From: Planctomycetia bacterium | Lineage (GTDB): Bacteria > Planctomycetota > Phycisphaerae > Phycisphaerales > SM1A02 | Reading direction: 5' to 3' | DNA length: 36,429 nucleotides | NCBI GenBank assembly: GCA_005789005.1 | Contig: SYAD01000109.1 | Location: 1 to 36,429, forward strand | In this document: positions 26,135-35,135 of the stretch, piece after piece | How positions within the stretch are numbered: position 1 is the first letter of the stretch | Layout: each line of letters opens with the position of its first letter | Notes under the pieces: model-generated | Told to the model about the DNA's origin: nothing | What the model saw: the letters and a program-made list of their open reading frames with translations, nothing else | Databases searched by the model: none | Made by a program: the position numbers and the translations under genes

Positions 26135-28050
26135 TGCCGCGCAAATCAACAAGCAAGAAGGTTGGCACGGCCGCCAGCGGTGGCGCCGCAACTATTCAAT
26201 CGCTGGAAAAGTTTCTAGATCGTCAGCGGGAAATTGGCTTGCTGCGCTTTATCACTTGTGGCAGCGTGGATGACGGAAAGAGCACGTTGATTGGCCGCCT
26301 GTTGTGGGAAAGCCACTTGTTGTTTGAAGATCAAATTGCGACGCTAGAAAAAGAATCTCACAAGTACGGAACTCAAGGCGAGGAGATTGACTTCGCGCTT
26401 TTGGTGGACGGCCTAGCCGCGGAACGCGAGCAAGGCATAACCATTGATGTGGCCTACCGATTCTTCAGCACTGACAAGCGCAAGTTTATTGTGGCTGACA
26501 CGCCAGGCCATGAGCAGTACACGCGCAACATGATCACAGGCGCAAGCACCGCTGACGCCGCCGTGTTGCTGGTTGACGCACGTGCGGGCATGTTGGTGCA
26601 AACGCGGCGCCATGCGTATCTAGTTTCGCTGATGGGAATTCGCCACGTCGCGCTGGCTGTGAATAAAATGGACACGGTTGGATTTGACCGCGCGGCGTTT
26701 GAAAAAATTGTGAGCGACTTTGAAACATTCGCCAAGCCGCTTGGACTGCGAAGCATTACCGCTATTCCAATGTCGGCGCTGAAGGGCGACAATGTCATCG
26801 ATCGTTCGCGCAACACGCGTTGGTACAGCGGCCCCACGCTGATGGGTTGGCTGGAAACAGTGCAAACCAAACATGAAAGTCTTTCACGATTTTGTTTTCC
26901 GGTGCAACTAGCGCTGCGACCAGACGCGAAGTTTCGCGGATTCGCTGGCACAATTGCCGAGGGCCATGTCGAGCAAGGCGACGCCATTCGCGTGACCGCT
27001 AGTGGCGAAACCGCGCGCGTGAAAAGCATTGTCACTATGGACGGACTTCTCAAGCGCGCCGAAGCTGGTCAAGCCGTCACGCTAACCCTTGACCGCGAAG
27101 TGGATGTTTCCCGCGGCGACATTCTGAGTTGCTCGCAAGCCATTGAAACCACCGATCAGTTTGAAGCCACGATTGTGTGGATGCATCAAGATCCTGGGCT
27201 TGTTGGTCGTGGATATATATTGAAGTTGTCTACGCAAAACGCGCCCGTAACATTGACCGCCATTAAACACGGCGTGAATGTGAACACGCTTGCGCACGAG
27301 CCGCGCACAACATTGGCGCTGAACGATATCAGCGTATGCACGCTTTCTACAAGCAAGCCGATCGCATTTGACACATATGAACGCTCGCGCGAACTTGGCA
27401 GTTTTATTTTGATCGATCGATTCACCCACGCAACTGTTGCCGTGGGAATGATTCGCCACTGTTTGCGCCGCGGACAGAATGTGCACAAGCAAGCCCTCAC
27501 CATCACGCGCCAAGACCGCGAGCGCATGAACGGCCACCCGGGCCGCGTGGTGTGGTTCACCGGCCTTTCCGGCAGCGGTAAAAGCACTATTGCCAACGCG
27601 CTTGAAATTGCCCTGCATGAGCGCGGCAAACACACATTTATTTTGGACGGCGACAACATTCGCCAAGGCTTGAACAAAAATCTTGGCTTTACCGACGCCG
27701 ACCGCGTGGAAAATATTCGCCGTGTCGCCGAAGTAGCAAAGCTGATGAGCGACGCGGGATTGATTGTGCTGACCAGTTTCATTTCGCCCTTCAATGCGGA
27801 GCGTGAGATGGCGCGCGAACTGATTGGAGTCGATCGATTTGTTGAAGTGCACGTGAGCACCTCGCTTCAAGAATGCGAGAAGCGCGATGTGAAGGGCTTG
27901 TATCGCAAGGCGCGCGCCGGTCAGTTACCTAATCTTTCTGGTATTGGAAGTCCGTATGAACCACCGACCTCGCCGCAAGCCACCATTGACAGCGCCGCAA
28001 CCAGCGTGCCCAAGGCCGTGAAGCAATTATTGGCACTGCTTGACATTTAA
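26134..28050 (+). CDS. cysNC: Bifunctional sulfate adenylyltransferase subunit 1 / APS kinase (CysN-CysC)
   Basis: A 638-residue fusion. The N-terminal CysN part (about 1-450) is the GTPase that drives APS synthesis with CysD, with GSVDDGKST (43-51), DTPGH (122-126) and NKMD (177-180), then the EF-Tu-like barrels. The C-terminal CysC part (about 455-638) phosphorylates APS to PAPS, with P-loop GLSGSGKST (477-485), LDGDNIRQGLNKNLGF and TSFISPFNAER containing the serines expected in that motif. The fusion is known as NodQ/CysNC in other bacteria. It overlaps cysD by one base (TGATG), so translation is probably coupled. The first 20 residues are basic and probably disordered. Confidence 0.96.
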   Translation: MPRKSTSKKVGTAASGGAATIQSLEKFLDRQREIGLLRFITCGSVDDGKSTLIGRLLWESHLLFEDQIATLEKESHKYGTQGEEIDFALLVDGLAAEREQGITIDVAYRFFSTDKRKFIVADTPGHEQYTRNMITGASTADAAVLLVDARAGMLVQTRRHAYLVSLMGIRHVALAVNKMDTVGFDRAAFEKIVSDFETFAKPLGLRSITAIPMSALKGDNVIDRSRNTRWYSGPTLMGWLETVQTKHESLSRFCFPVQLALRPDAKFRGFAGTIAEGHVEQGDAIRVTASGETARVKSIVTMDGLLKRAEAGQAVTLTLDREVDVSRGDILSCSQAIETTDQFEATIVWMHQDPGLVGRGYILKLSTQNAPVTLTAIKHGVNVNTLAHEPRTTLALNDISVCTLSTSKPIAFDTYERSRELGSFILIDRFTHATVAVGMIRHCLRRGQNVHKQALTITRQDRERMNGHPGRVVWFTGLSGSGKSTIANALEIALHERGKHTFILDGDNIRQGLNKNLGFTDADRVENIRRVAEVAKLMSDAGLIVLTSFISPFNAEREMARELIGVDRFVEVHVSTSLQECEKRDVKGLYRKARAGQLPNLSGIGSPYEPPTSPQATIDSAATSVPKAVKQLLALLDI

Positions 28051-28080
28051 AATTCTGCTAGTTTTTTAGCGCCGCAACCA

Positions 28081-28914
28081 ATGACAATTTCAATACCAAA
28101 TACCAAAGACCACTTTGAAATTATCATTGATGATCTTCACAAGTCATTCGGTTCGCATCCAGTTTTGTCGGGCGTGAATTTAAAAATTCGCCGCGGCGAA
28201 TTAGTGGCGATTGTTGGCGGCAGTGGTTGCGGCAAAACCGTTTTGCTAAAAACAATCACCGGACATTTCAGCCCAGACTCTGGCAGTGTGATGATTGCCG
28301 ATCACGAGGCGCAAAATTCCCCCCTGTGCGATGTTGCCAAACTATCCGATGATCAACTGGATCAATTGCGCGTGCACTGGGCCGTTGTGTTTCAACGCAA
28401 CGCGCTTCTAAGCGGCAGCGTGTATTTCAATTTGGCGTTTTGGCCCAAGGAAATCAAGGAAATGACCGACGCGCAAATCATGCCGTTGGCGCGCAAGGCC
28501 CTGCTGGATGTTGGTTTGAACCCGGATCAAATCATGAACAGCGACCGCGAATCACTGTCCGGCGGAATGGCGAAACGCTTGGCCATTGCGCGCGCGCTTG
28601 TGATGGATCCAGTGCTTGTGTTCTATGACGAACCAACCTCTGGACTTGATCCAGAAATGTGTGGAACCATTCATTCGCTTATTGACAGTACGCATCGCGC
28701 CATGCCTGGGTTGGGCGTGGCGCGCACAAGCGTTGTGGTTACACACGACACCGAATTGCTACGGCGATTGGCGCCGCGCATTGTCATGCTGCACGCTGGA
28801 AAGGTTTTCTTTGATGGACCATTTAAGGAATTTCAAACCCGCACGGATCCGCAAATTAAACCCTACGTTCAACAAATGGCCGCGTTGCACGCGCGCAACC
28901 ACGCCGACGAATGA
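28081..28914 (+). CDS. MlaF-type ABC transporter ATP-binding protein
   Basis: A 277-residue ABC ATPase with Walker A GGSGCGKT (46-53), Q-loop VVFQRNALL, signature SLSGGMAKR (158-166), Walker B VLVFYDEP (178-185) and the H-loop VVTHD. The form FQxxALLxSxxVxxNLAF and the signature context are typical of MlaF/Ttg2A, the ATPase of MCE systems that move phospholipids or other lipids between the membranes. No MlaE permease or MCE-domain gene is in the window, so its partners must be elsewhere. It starts 30 bases after cysNC on the same strand without a clear ribosome binding site, so it may be cotranscribed. Linkage to sulfur metabolism is not implied. Confidence 0.87.
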   Translation: MTISIPNTKDHFEIIIDDLHKSFGSHPVLSGVNLKIRRGELVAIVGGSGCGKTVLLKTITGHFSPDSGSVMIADHEAQNSPLCDVAKLSDDQLDQLRVHWAVVFQRNALLSGSVYFNLAFWPKEIKEMTDAQIMPLARKALLDVGLNPDQIMNSDRESLSGGMAKRLAIARALVMDPVLVFYDEPTSGLDPEMCGTIHSLIDSTHRAMPGLGVARTSVVVTHDTELLRRLAPRIVMLHAGKVFFDGPFKEFQTRTDPQIKPYVQQMAALHARNHADE

Positions 28915-29003
28915 TCAACGAGTTGTGCTCTTGATTCCGAGGCGGTGCTTACCGCAGTTGACGACATTCAATTTTTTGCGATCACAAATTAACTCTATAC
29001 CCG

Positions 29004-29042
29004 GCTTAAAAATAAAACTGGCGGCCCTTACGGACCGCCAGT
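29004..29042 (-). terminator. Rho-independent terminator of the protease gene
   Basis: On the minus strand ACTGGCGG and CCGCCAGT form a perfect 8-bp GC-rich stem with a 10-base loop, directly followed by TTTTATTTTTAAG. It lies 28 bases after the protease stop. On the plus strand the same hairpin could also stop read-through from the ABC gene, but no T-run follows there. Confidence 0.8.
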
Positions 29043-29069
29043 GTGAACTCAATCAAATTTCCGCAGACC

Positions 29070-32000
29070 TTATGGACAGTCGCCAAACTGACCCAACATG
29101 CTGCCCAAATCCTCGGCGTTGATAAAGGTGTCTCCATTGAGATCACCCAAGCATGGCGTAGTGGCGCAAGCACCAAACCCGCCCAACATACTTCCCAAAT
29201 CTTCGGCATTCACAAACCTATCGCCGTTCAAATCTGCGGGACATGGTGTTTCTGTTACAACCGCGCTGACTTCCAAGTCGTCAACATTCCAACCGGTGTA
29301 CTGCACGCTGCTATCCGTTGTGCCCATGACCCAGCGGAAGTACACCGTTGGTTGGTTATCCGCGATTGCAGAGATGTTGTAGGACACTTTGCTCCAAGAA
29401 CTTGAGGATATGGTTGCTGAGTTCTGGAACAGAGTGGTCCATGTGGTTCCGTCATTGCTGACTTTGAAATACGCATGGTCGTAGGTTGAACTTTCAACAT
29501 TCAACCAACGCTGGAAACTAACCTTCACGCCTGTGAGACCCGTGCAATTAAAAGCGGTCGTGGTGAGGTTGCGCTCCACCAAACTGTTTTCATATACGCC
29601 GGTACTAACATTGTTGTAACCGTACACGTTGGTTCCGGTGAAGCCAGCCTTTGGATCGGCGCCGCCAGTAGTGACGGCGGTTCCAACTGGAGTTCCAAAT
29701 GCCCACAACCCTGTGGTGGTCCAACCTGGATTGCTATTCATCGGTTCTGAATACACAACCGTTTGAGTTGGGCAAGAACCAGCAACGGCGCCAATGCGCA
29801 AGGACCAACCGTTCAACACGCCAGTGTCCGTTGAGGCTTGATCAGAGACGCGCAGTCTCCACACGCCGGCGGACTGACCGTAATCAAAGTCGGACAATGC
29901 GCCAGCTGACAAAGTTCCGCCGCCGTCATCGTCATATGTGACGACAATATTGTCAGTGCCAGCACCGGTGCGATTGTGTAAGAGCACAGTTGTTCCACTT
30001 GGCGAGAGCAACTCAACGTACAAGTCGCCAATGTATGTGTGGGAAATATTTACATTCACATCCACATCCGCAATGCACACATTGTCGTACACCGTGATGT
30101 AGCTGTAATTGGTCGTGTTGTCCCCAACCGTAATTGGACAATCGGTGGCCGAGTACACGGTACGACCCACATCAAGCGCAACACTGCGCGTGGTTGGAGT
30201 TGTGCCATCGCTTTTGGCAAAGGTGACATTGCCGCTGTAAATGCCGGCGGCAAGACTGCTGGCGCCAGCCGCAATTGCCACGGTTACATTTCGTGTTTCA
30301 CCCGCGGTAGCCAGCGTGAAACTGGTTGGCGCGGCGGATCCATCGATTGAAATCCACGACGCATCGGCTGAAACATTCACCGTGACAGGCGCGGACTTGC
30401 TGTTGGTGACGGTGTACGTAACGCTGCCCGCGAATGGACCGCCAACCGCGCCGCCAGTTGAAAGACCAGTGGCTGGAGTTGCTGTGAAACCAGTCTGTCC
30501 AATTTCAACGGTGTGACGAACAGTGCGGGCTACGCCGGTTCCAAGATCGGTGAAGACAATGTCTTCCGCGTAAATGCCAGCGGCGCTTGAAGTGAGCGCG
30601 GAACCAGCGGTTACGGTGACAATAACGCTGCCCGCCGCAGGAACGCTTCCGGTGAGATTGCTTGTTCCACCATTGATGAGCAGACCAATGTTGTTAGTAA
30701 GCGCAACGCGATAATTCACGGCGGCGGCCGTGCTGTTGCTAAGCGTGTAGGTGTATGGCAACGAAGAGAATGGGCCACCAACAAGACCCGAGTGGGTAAC
30801 GGCGGTGCTTGGCGTAACGGTTAGACCCTTGGTTGAAAGTGTGTTCACGGACAGGGTGCCGGTGTTGTCAGGGTCAAGCCATGTTTTCAAACCTGTTGCC
30901 GGGGTTCCGCCACCAAGCCACGACACACTGAAGCGTCCGTAGTAATCGCTTGTCACGCTGGTGCATGAGGCGCTACCGCCGTGCAACTGACCAATCACTT
31001 GATGGAGTTGATTGAAGATTGGTGAACCGGAAGAACCGCCTTCGGTTGTTCCAACTTCCCACTGACCAACGCGTACATGCGTTCCGTCGCCGGGACTTGT
31101 TGTGCCCGAGTAACTGGTTGTGGTGGATGGATTGTTGTCGAAACTAATTCGCTTCTCTTGAACATTTGGATGATGAATGCCGCATGATGCTGTGGCCTCA
31201 GCGCCGGTGGCGTTCCAACCCGCGAAGTTGACATACCACGCGGGGTTTGGACTAGAGGTAAGACGAACCAGAACGAAATCAGAGGAGGAGAGTCCGGCCT
31301 TGTATGTTGAGCCCGTATTAAACTTGGTCAACACGCCGTTACCTGTGGCACCGCTTGATGCGCTACCTGGCGTGCGGCAGGTTGTGTTTTCATAACTCCA
31401 AAATGCGACAAGCGACGCGGCGTTACTTGCGGTGATGCCGCAGTGAAACGCTGTCATGAAGTATGGCGCAAGATCTTGGCGAACATTATTCACCATGAAA
31501 CCTGTGCAAAACAGCGAGCCGCCGGTTGAAATCGCGGCAACCGTGGAAATTTCATCGCGCCAACCGTCGCCTTGGCTGCAAATCACGTCAACGTTGCAAG
31601 AACCAGACTTATCAAGCACATTCACAATTTCTGAAAAGTTGAGATAGCCGGCGTTGATGGAGCCCAAAGTGAGTTGCACTTCGCGCTCAAGGTCGCGTTC
31701 AACTGTGAGCTCGATCACGATTTCGTTGCCTGGAAGTGGCGGCGTCCAAAGTTGTCCGTGATCGGCGTTGTCGGCTTCGGTGAATGGACGAATCACATGC
31801 GCCATGTCAGGCGTGTAAATGTAAAGCGCGGCGCCGCGTGGCAAGTGATATTCAGTGAATCCAAGATTCATGGAGACGGCGTTGTCGCAACCAACACGAA
31901 GGCGCCACACGCTGCGAAGCGCGCCGGCTTGATCGACTACATTTTCCCAGGTGCCGCTGGTGGTTGGAGAAATGTTCACGGCGTTTGGAATGGCGTATCG

Positions 32001-32252
32001 CGGAGCTTCAACGCGCGCTTCGCGAATGAGATCTTCGTTAGCAATGTTGGCCATGTCCAACTTGGCCACATCCACCTTCTCAACTTCTTTAATGGTTGGC
32101 ATTTGAAAAGCCGCGGCCGTTGGCTTGGTTGGAACAGTTTCTTCAAACACTTGCGCGAGCGCGTTGTTGCCAATCATGGCAACGCTTACGGCAAACACCA
32201 CGCCACAAAGTTTTTTAGAAATAGTGGCGAACGCGTTGGTAGTGTGGGACAT
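29070..32252 (-). CDS. Secreted multidomain Lys-C-like serine protease with dockerin-like tail
   Basis: An extracellular protein of 1060 residues. A Sec signal ends at ALA-Q (33/34). After a pro-region (about 35-215) comes a trypsin-fold domain like lysyl endopeptidase (about 220-455). Probable catalytic residues are H270 (TAFHC), D325 (SSDFVLVRL) and S408 (GGSSGSP), with GQLHGGSASC nearby as in Lys-C enzymes. Two similar Ig-like units follow (from about 476 and 575, each with TPxT...VGGPF). Next is a proprotein convertase P-like domain (ITVYDNVCIADVDVNVNISH to GVLNGWSLRIG). After that comes a jelly-roll-like domain with WNVDDLEV, and two DLNGD calcium-binding repeats at the end. ATG at 32252 (GGAG upstream) is preferred over TTG at 32309. 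Confidence 0.92.
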   Translation of the reverse strand: MSHTTNAFATISKKLCGVVFAVSVAMIGNNALAQVFEETVPTKPTAAAFQMPTIKEVEKVDVAKLDMANIANEDLIREARVEAPRYAIPNAVNISPTTSGTWENVVDQAGALRSVWRLRVGCDNAVSMNLGFTEYHLPRGAALYIYTPDMAHVIRPFTEADNADHGQLWTPPLPGNEIVIELTVERDLEREVQLTLGSINAGYLNFSEIVNVLDKSGSCNVDVICSQGDGWRDEISTVAAISTGGSLFCTGFMVNNVRQDLAPYFMTAFHCGITASNAASLVAFWSYENTTCRTPGSASSGATGNGVLTKFNTGSTYKAGLSSSDFVLVRLTSSPNPAWYVNFAGWNATGAEATASCGIHHPNVQEKRISFDNNPSTTTSYSGTTSPGDGTHVRVGQWEVGTTEGGSSGSPIFNQLHQVIGQLHGGSASCTSVTSDYYGRFSVSWLGGGTPATGLKTWLDPDNTGTLSVNTLSTKGLTVTPSTAVTHSGLVGGPFSSLPYTYTLSNSTAAAVNYRVALTNNIGLLINGGTSNLTGSVPAAGSVIVTVTAGSALTSSAAGIYAEDIVFTDLGTGVARTVRHTVEIGQTGFTATPATGLSTGGAVGGPFAGSVTYTVTNSKSAPVTVNVSADASWISIDGSAAPTSFTLATAGETRNVTVAIAAGASSLAAGIYSGNVTFAKSDGTTPTTRSVALDVGRTVYSATDCPITVGDNTTNYSYITVYDNVCIADVDVNVNISHTYIGDLYVELLSPSGTTVLLHNRTGAGTDNIVVTYDDDGGGTLSAGALSDFDYGQSAGVWRLRVSDQASTDTGVLNGWSLRIGAVAGSCPTQTVVYSEPMNSNPGWTTTGLWAFGTPVGTAVTTGGADPKAGFTGTNVYGYNNVSTGVYENSLVERNLTTTAFNCTGLTGVKVSFQRWLNVESSTYDHAYFKVSNDGTTWTTLFQNSATISSSSWSKVSYNISAIADNQPTVYFRWVMGTTDSSVQYTGWNVDDLEVSAVVTETPCPADLNGDRFVNAEDLGSMLGGFGACATTPCLGDLNGDTFINAEDLGSMLGQFGDCP
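29073..29243 (-). repeat. Two dockerin-like calcium-binding repeats at the protease C-terminus
   Basis: Two adjacent protein repeats of about 27-30 residues, each with DLNGDxFxNAEDLGSMLGxFG bounded by cysteines. The DxNxDxxxNxxD pattern is an EF-hand-like calcium loop. Such tails are common on exported Phycisphaerae proteins and probably serve in sorting or surface attachment; no cohesin is visible here. Confidence 0.85.
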
Positions 32253-32303
32253 GCTTGGCTCCAATGGACTGTGTGTGAAAAATTTAGACTTATAAATAGA
32301 CAC

Positions 32304-32320
32304 GTTCAATTAGATTGAAC
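32304..32320. promoter_or_regulatory. Perfect inverted repeat upstream of the protease gene
   Basis: GTTCAAT-N3-ATTGAAC has perfect 7-bp arms and lies 52-68 bases before the protease ATG. On the minus strand TTGAAC (within it) is followed after 17 bases by TAAATT, a weak -35/-10 pair. An operator overlapping the promoter is plausible. Confidence 0.45.
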
Positions 32321-32351
32321 ACCTCAATGTGTCCTAAAATGAACTCAGTGC

Positions 32352-32367
32352 AACCAAAAGTTTGGTT
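32352..32367. promoter_or_regulatory. Second palindrome in the protease upstream region
   Basis: AACCAAA-AG-TTTGGTT is a perfect 7-bp inverted repeat with a 2-base spacer, 100-115 bases before the protease ATG. It could be a regulator site or part of an upstream terminator. Its function is not evident. Confidence 0.35.
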
Positions 32368-32391
32368 TTTGACTCATAAAAGTCTAAATTC

Positions 32392-32410
32392 AGGGCTTTT
32401 TTGAAGCCCT
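32392..32410 (-). terminator. Hairpin after the EVE-domain gene
   Basis: AGGGCTT and AAGCCCT form a perfect 7-bp stem with a 5-base loop, 32 bases after the EVE gene stop. On the minus strand the following bases (GAATTTAGACTTTTATG) are AT-rich but lack a clean T-run, so it is only a probable terminator. Confidence 0.45.
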
Positions 32411-32442
32411 AGATCCAATTGAAGATGGATTTAGCGTCCTGA

Positions 32443-32961
32443 TCAGGCCTGAGATGAGGCCAAAGCACAAATGGCGCGGAACTCAGCCGGCTGAACTGGA
32501 GTGACAGACAGCCGATTGCCGCGCTGAAGAATCATTAATTTGGAGAGCGCCTTTGCCGCGCGCAGTTCTTCAAGGGTAATCACGCGCGCGAATTCAGTTT
32601 CAAACGCAAGCTCCACCGCTGCCCAACGCGGTTGCTCTTTGGTTGCGGCGGCATCAAAAAATTCACTGCGCTTGTCAAATTGCAACGGGTCTGGTTGCGC
32701 AAGCGCGCTCACGGTTGCCACGCCCGCAACGCCCAAAGGATCCGCGTTGGAGTGATACAACAACACGCGATCACCCTGCTCCATGGCGCGCATGAAATTG
32801 CGCGCTTGATAATTGCGCACGCCTTCCCACAGTGTTCGCTTGTCACGCTTTAAATCCGCGATGCCATATACCGAAGGCTCCGACTTGGCGAGCCAGAAGC
32901 CGGTGCTTTTGTGAACACTGGCGGGCGTTGTCGCAATTTTAGATTTGGTTTTCTTGGTCAT
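32443..32961 (-). CDS. EVE-domain protein
   Basis: A 172-residue protein. After a basic N-terminus (1-20) comes a complete EVE domain: FWLAKSEPSVYGIADL, TLWEGVRNYQARNFMRAM, GDRVLLYHSNADPLGVAGVA and a C-terminal LSVTPVQPAEFRAI. EVE domains belong to the PUA-like superfamily and bind modified bases in RNA or DNA. Bacterial stand-alone members are of uncertain function, with links to translation and RNA modification. It lies 18 bases after the PGPGW gene on the same strand, within a run of housekeeping genes, so no defence role is suggested by context. Confidence 0.92.
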   Translation of the reverse strand: MTKKTKSKIATTPASVHKSTGFWLAKSEPSVYGIADLKRDKRTLWEGVRNYQARNFMRAMEQGDRVLLYHSNADPLGVAGVATVSALAQPDPLQFDKRSEFFDAAATKEQPRWAAVELAFETEFARVITLEELRAAKALSKLMILQRGNRLSVTPVQPAEFRAICALASSQA

Positions 32962-32979
32962 GTGAACAAATGAGTTCGT

Positions 32980-33288
32980 TTATTTCTTGGGCGCGGATTC
33001 GGTAACCGTTGAAGTGGCGGAATGAGGCGACGCATGATTTGTTGAATGTTGCGGCGAATTGTGATGCATTTTGTCCACCGCTTCTTGCGCCATATTTTTT
33101 ACCTTTTTCAACCAACGCCGCGCCCAAGCAAATTCAATCGCAAGAATGGCCAGTCCCGCAGGAAGCACAATAAAAGCGGGACCAGGCAGCAGAATCATGG
33201 CGATGCCAATCAGCGTGATGGTGCCCCCAATGAGCCCGATCACAACTTTACGAGCGACCACATATGTTTGATGTGCGAATTCGCTCAT
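32980..33288 (-). CDS. Small PGPGW-like transmembrane protein
   Basis: A 102-residue protein starting MSEFAHQTYV at 33288; the longer upstream frame would run into lepB and is not used. It has two hydrophobic segments (about residues 15-55) joined by LLPGPAFIVLPAGLAIL, matching the LLPGPG..V...G...LA pattern of the PGPGW family. WARRWLKKVKN follows, and then a His/Ser/Asn-rich polar tail. Function is unknown. It sits 40 bases after lepB and 18 before the EVE gene. Confidence 0.8.
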   Translation of the reverse strand: MSEFAHQTYVVARKVVIGLIGGTITLIGIAMILLPGPAFIVLPAGLAILAIEFAWARRWLKKVKNMAQEAVDKMHHNSPQHSTNHASPHSATSTVTESAPKK

Positions 33289-33328
33289 GCGTGAAGAATA
33301 GTGCGTGTTGCGCCAACACGGTCTTGGC

Positions 33329-34999
33329 CTAGCGGATGAAACGCAGCGAGCCAAAGTTGGGAACAATGTTGGGACTCTTGGCGCTTGGATCCTGCATTTC
33401 CAATCCAGTGGCAAGTGGATACGTGGCGGGAAAATATACGCACCACGCCTTGCCCACGATTAATTCTTGCGGCACCACGAACGGATTTTCAAATCCAATC
33501 ACGCGCTGCAAAATTGGATGCGGTCTGCCCCAGAAACGTCCATCGCGACTGGCGGGACTATTATCTCCAAGCATGAGGTAATCGGTTGGACCAAATCGCG
33601 CTGGATCATCAATGTCGGTGGCGAAGGCTTTGCCTAGAATCATGGACCCATTTGTGGAAACTTGATTGCCAGGAAGAAGCACGCCAGGTTGGTAATACAA
33701 GTCGCGGTCAATTTTCATGTTTCGCACCGTGACGGGCGAGCCTGAAAAGTTCCACATCATGGATTGAATTCCAGCGGGCTTGGTGGAAACTGGATCGTTG
33801 CGGTAGCGCGCGGGATCAATTCCAGAAGCAACGAGACGCATCTCGGGTGTTGTTCCCGCGTTGGTGAATTCGTAGGGAATACAAAGCTCTTTTGCGCCGT
33901 TTACAAACAACCACACGGCTTGGTCGACATGCCAGAACTCAATGTCAAAAAACTTTTGCTCGCTCGAAAGCGTCGCGTGGCCTTGCGCAAGAGTGCGCGC
34001 GGGTTCGGTGGCGGCGCCCGCGGTTTGCACGGTGACATCGATGGACTTCGTCGCGTTGCTCACTGCGGCGGTGATACACAAGCCGCGCGTGTTCAACACA
34101 AATGACGCGGTGGCTTTTTCGGGTTGATCAAATTCCAGCGCGGCCGTGGCGCGAATATCGCTCATGGGAAATTCGGATGAGCGGCGCCACACGTTGTAGG
34201 CGTTCCAATCCGTCACTGGAAAGTGTTGCGCGCTCCATGCAAGTTGCGTGGCGTTTGATGTTGGCCACTTCCACACGCGCGCGTCCCCCGCCACCCACGC
34301 GGATTTATTTTCACCCTGGGGCGTGAAGGCCGGGCCGGGCCAAGGGCGCCGCCAAGTTTCTTGTAATTTTTTTAGATCCACAGGCGCCCAATCACTCGCC
34401 CACACGGGTTGCCATATGGCGCGCTGAATCATTTCCGGCTTGCGCTCTATGCGCAATGCGTCGGGCGCGGCGTCTTGCGCGCCGGTGAACACATCGCCAT
34501 CAACAAGCAGCAGAGACTGCGACGGCATTCCAACCATTCGCTTGATGTAATTCTGCGAATCGCCAATTGGATCGGGCGGATTTTTAAATACAACCACGTC
34601 CCATCGCTTGGGCTGAAAAACCCACGGCACATATTTCAGCACCAGCACGCGGTCGCCGCCAACAACTTGCGCGCGAAGATTTCCAAGTTCTGTTTCGCCC
34701 ATTGCAAATTGTCGCGTGACCATTGGATCAACAAGCGGCGCGCGAGCGGTGGGCGGCGCGCCATTTTCAAACACGGACCCGCCATCCGCGGTGTAGGCGT
34801 AGCCACTGGCGTCGCTGCGAACACGAATGTGTTGACCCAATAACGTTGGCGCCATGGAGCCGGTTGGAATGACAAAACCTTCAAGCACAAATCCGCGAAA
34901 TGCCATTGCCATGGCAAACGCAACGATCAAGCCTTGGATTGTGTCCACGCCGCCAGAGCGATGTTGTTGTGCGGGAGTTTCGCTTGAGGAATCGCTCAT
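33329..34999 (-). CDS. lepB: Signal peptidase I with a large insertion
   Basis: A 556-residue membrane protease that removes Sec and Tat signal peptides outside the membrane. An N-terminal membrane segment (about 20-45) leads into the catalytic motif VIPTGSMAPTL with nucleophile S48. The base is K153 in YIKRMVGMPS, and the C-terminal conserved box is GDNSPASRDGRFWG. Between these last two lie about 300 residues not found in E. coli-type LepB. They include a region rich in Trp and an Ig- or lectin-like beta segment (about 280-440). Such insertions are known, from memory, in planctomycetes. ATG at 34999 is preferred over an upstream TTG at 35098. Confidence 0.92.
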   Translation of the reverse strand: MSDSSSETPAQQHRSGGVDTIQGLIVAFAMAMAFRGFVLEGFVIPTGSMAPTLLGQHIRVRSDASGYAYTADGGSVFENGAPPTARAPLVDPMVTRQFAMGETELGNLRAQVVGGDRVLVLKYVPWVFQPKRWDVVVFKNPPDPIGDSQNYIKRMVGMPSQSLLLVDGDVFTGAQDAAPDALRIERKPEMIQRAIWQPVWASDWAPVDLKKLQETWRRPWPGPAFTPQGENKSAWVAGDARVWKWPTSNATQLAWSAQHFPVTDWNAYNVWRRSSEFPMSDIRATAALEFDQPEKATASFVLNTRGLCITAAVSNATKSIDVTVQTAGAATEPARTLAQGHATLSSEQKFFDIEFWHVDQAVWLFVNGAKELCIPYEFTNAGTTPEMRLVASGIDPARYRNDPVSTKPAGIQSMMWNFSGSPVTVRNMKIDRDLYYQPGVLLPGNQVSTNGSMILGKAFATDIDDPARFGPTDYLMLGDNSPASRDGRFWGRPHPILQRVIGFENPFVVPQELIVGKAWCVYFPATYPLATGLEMQDPSAKSPNIVPNFGSLRFIR

Positions 35000-35135
35000 G
35001 AATGGAGCAATGTATCGCGTGTTTGTGTTGCAAGCATGGGCGTGCCTAAGAAAGTCGTTGCGCGTACGTAGTTGTTGAGCACGATGAACATGGCTCAATC
35101 AATTTAAAGTTTCGGCTGCGCGCGCAACACACGCA

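Noticed and set aside
31674..32318. A 214-residue plus-strand open frame
   Set aside because: It is antisense to the protease N-terminus, which has a signal peptide and recognisable domains. The antisense product has no features.
32443..32961. EVE protein as part of a defence system
   Set aside because: EVE domains occur in modified-base restriction systems, but the neighbours are lepB, ricT and a small membrane protein, with no nuclease or helicase.
33289..33414. Longer N-terminus for the PGPGW protein
   Set aside because: The extension reads into the lepB 3' end and has no sense as a signal or domain; MSEFAHQ at 33288 fits the family.
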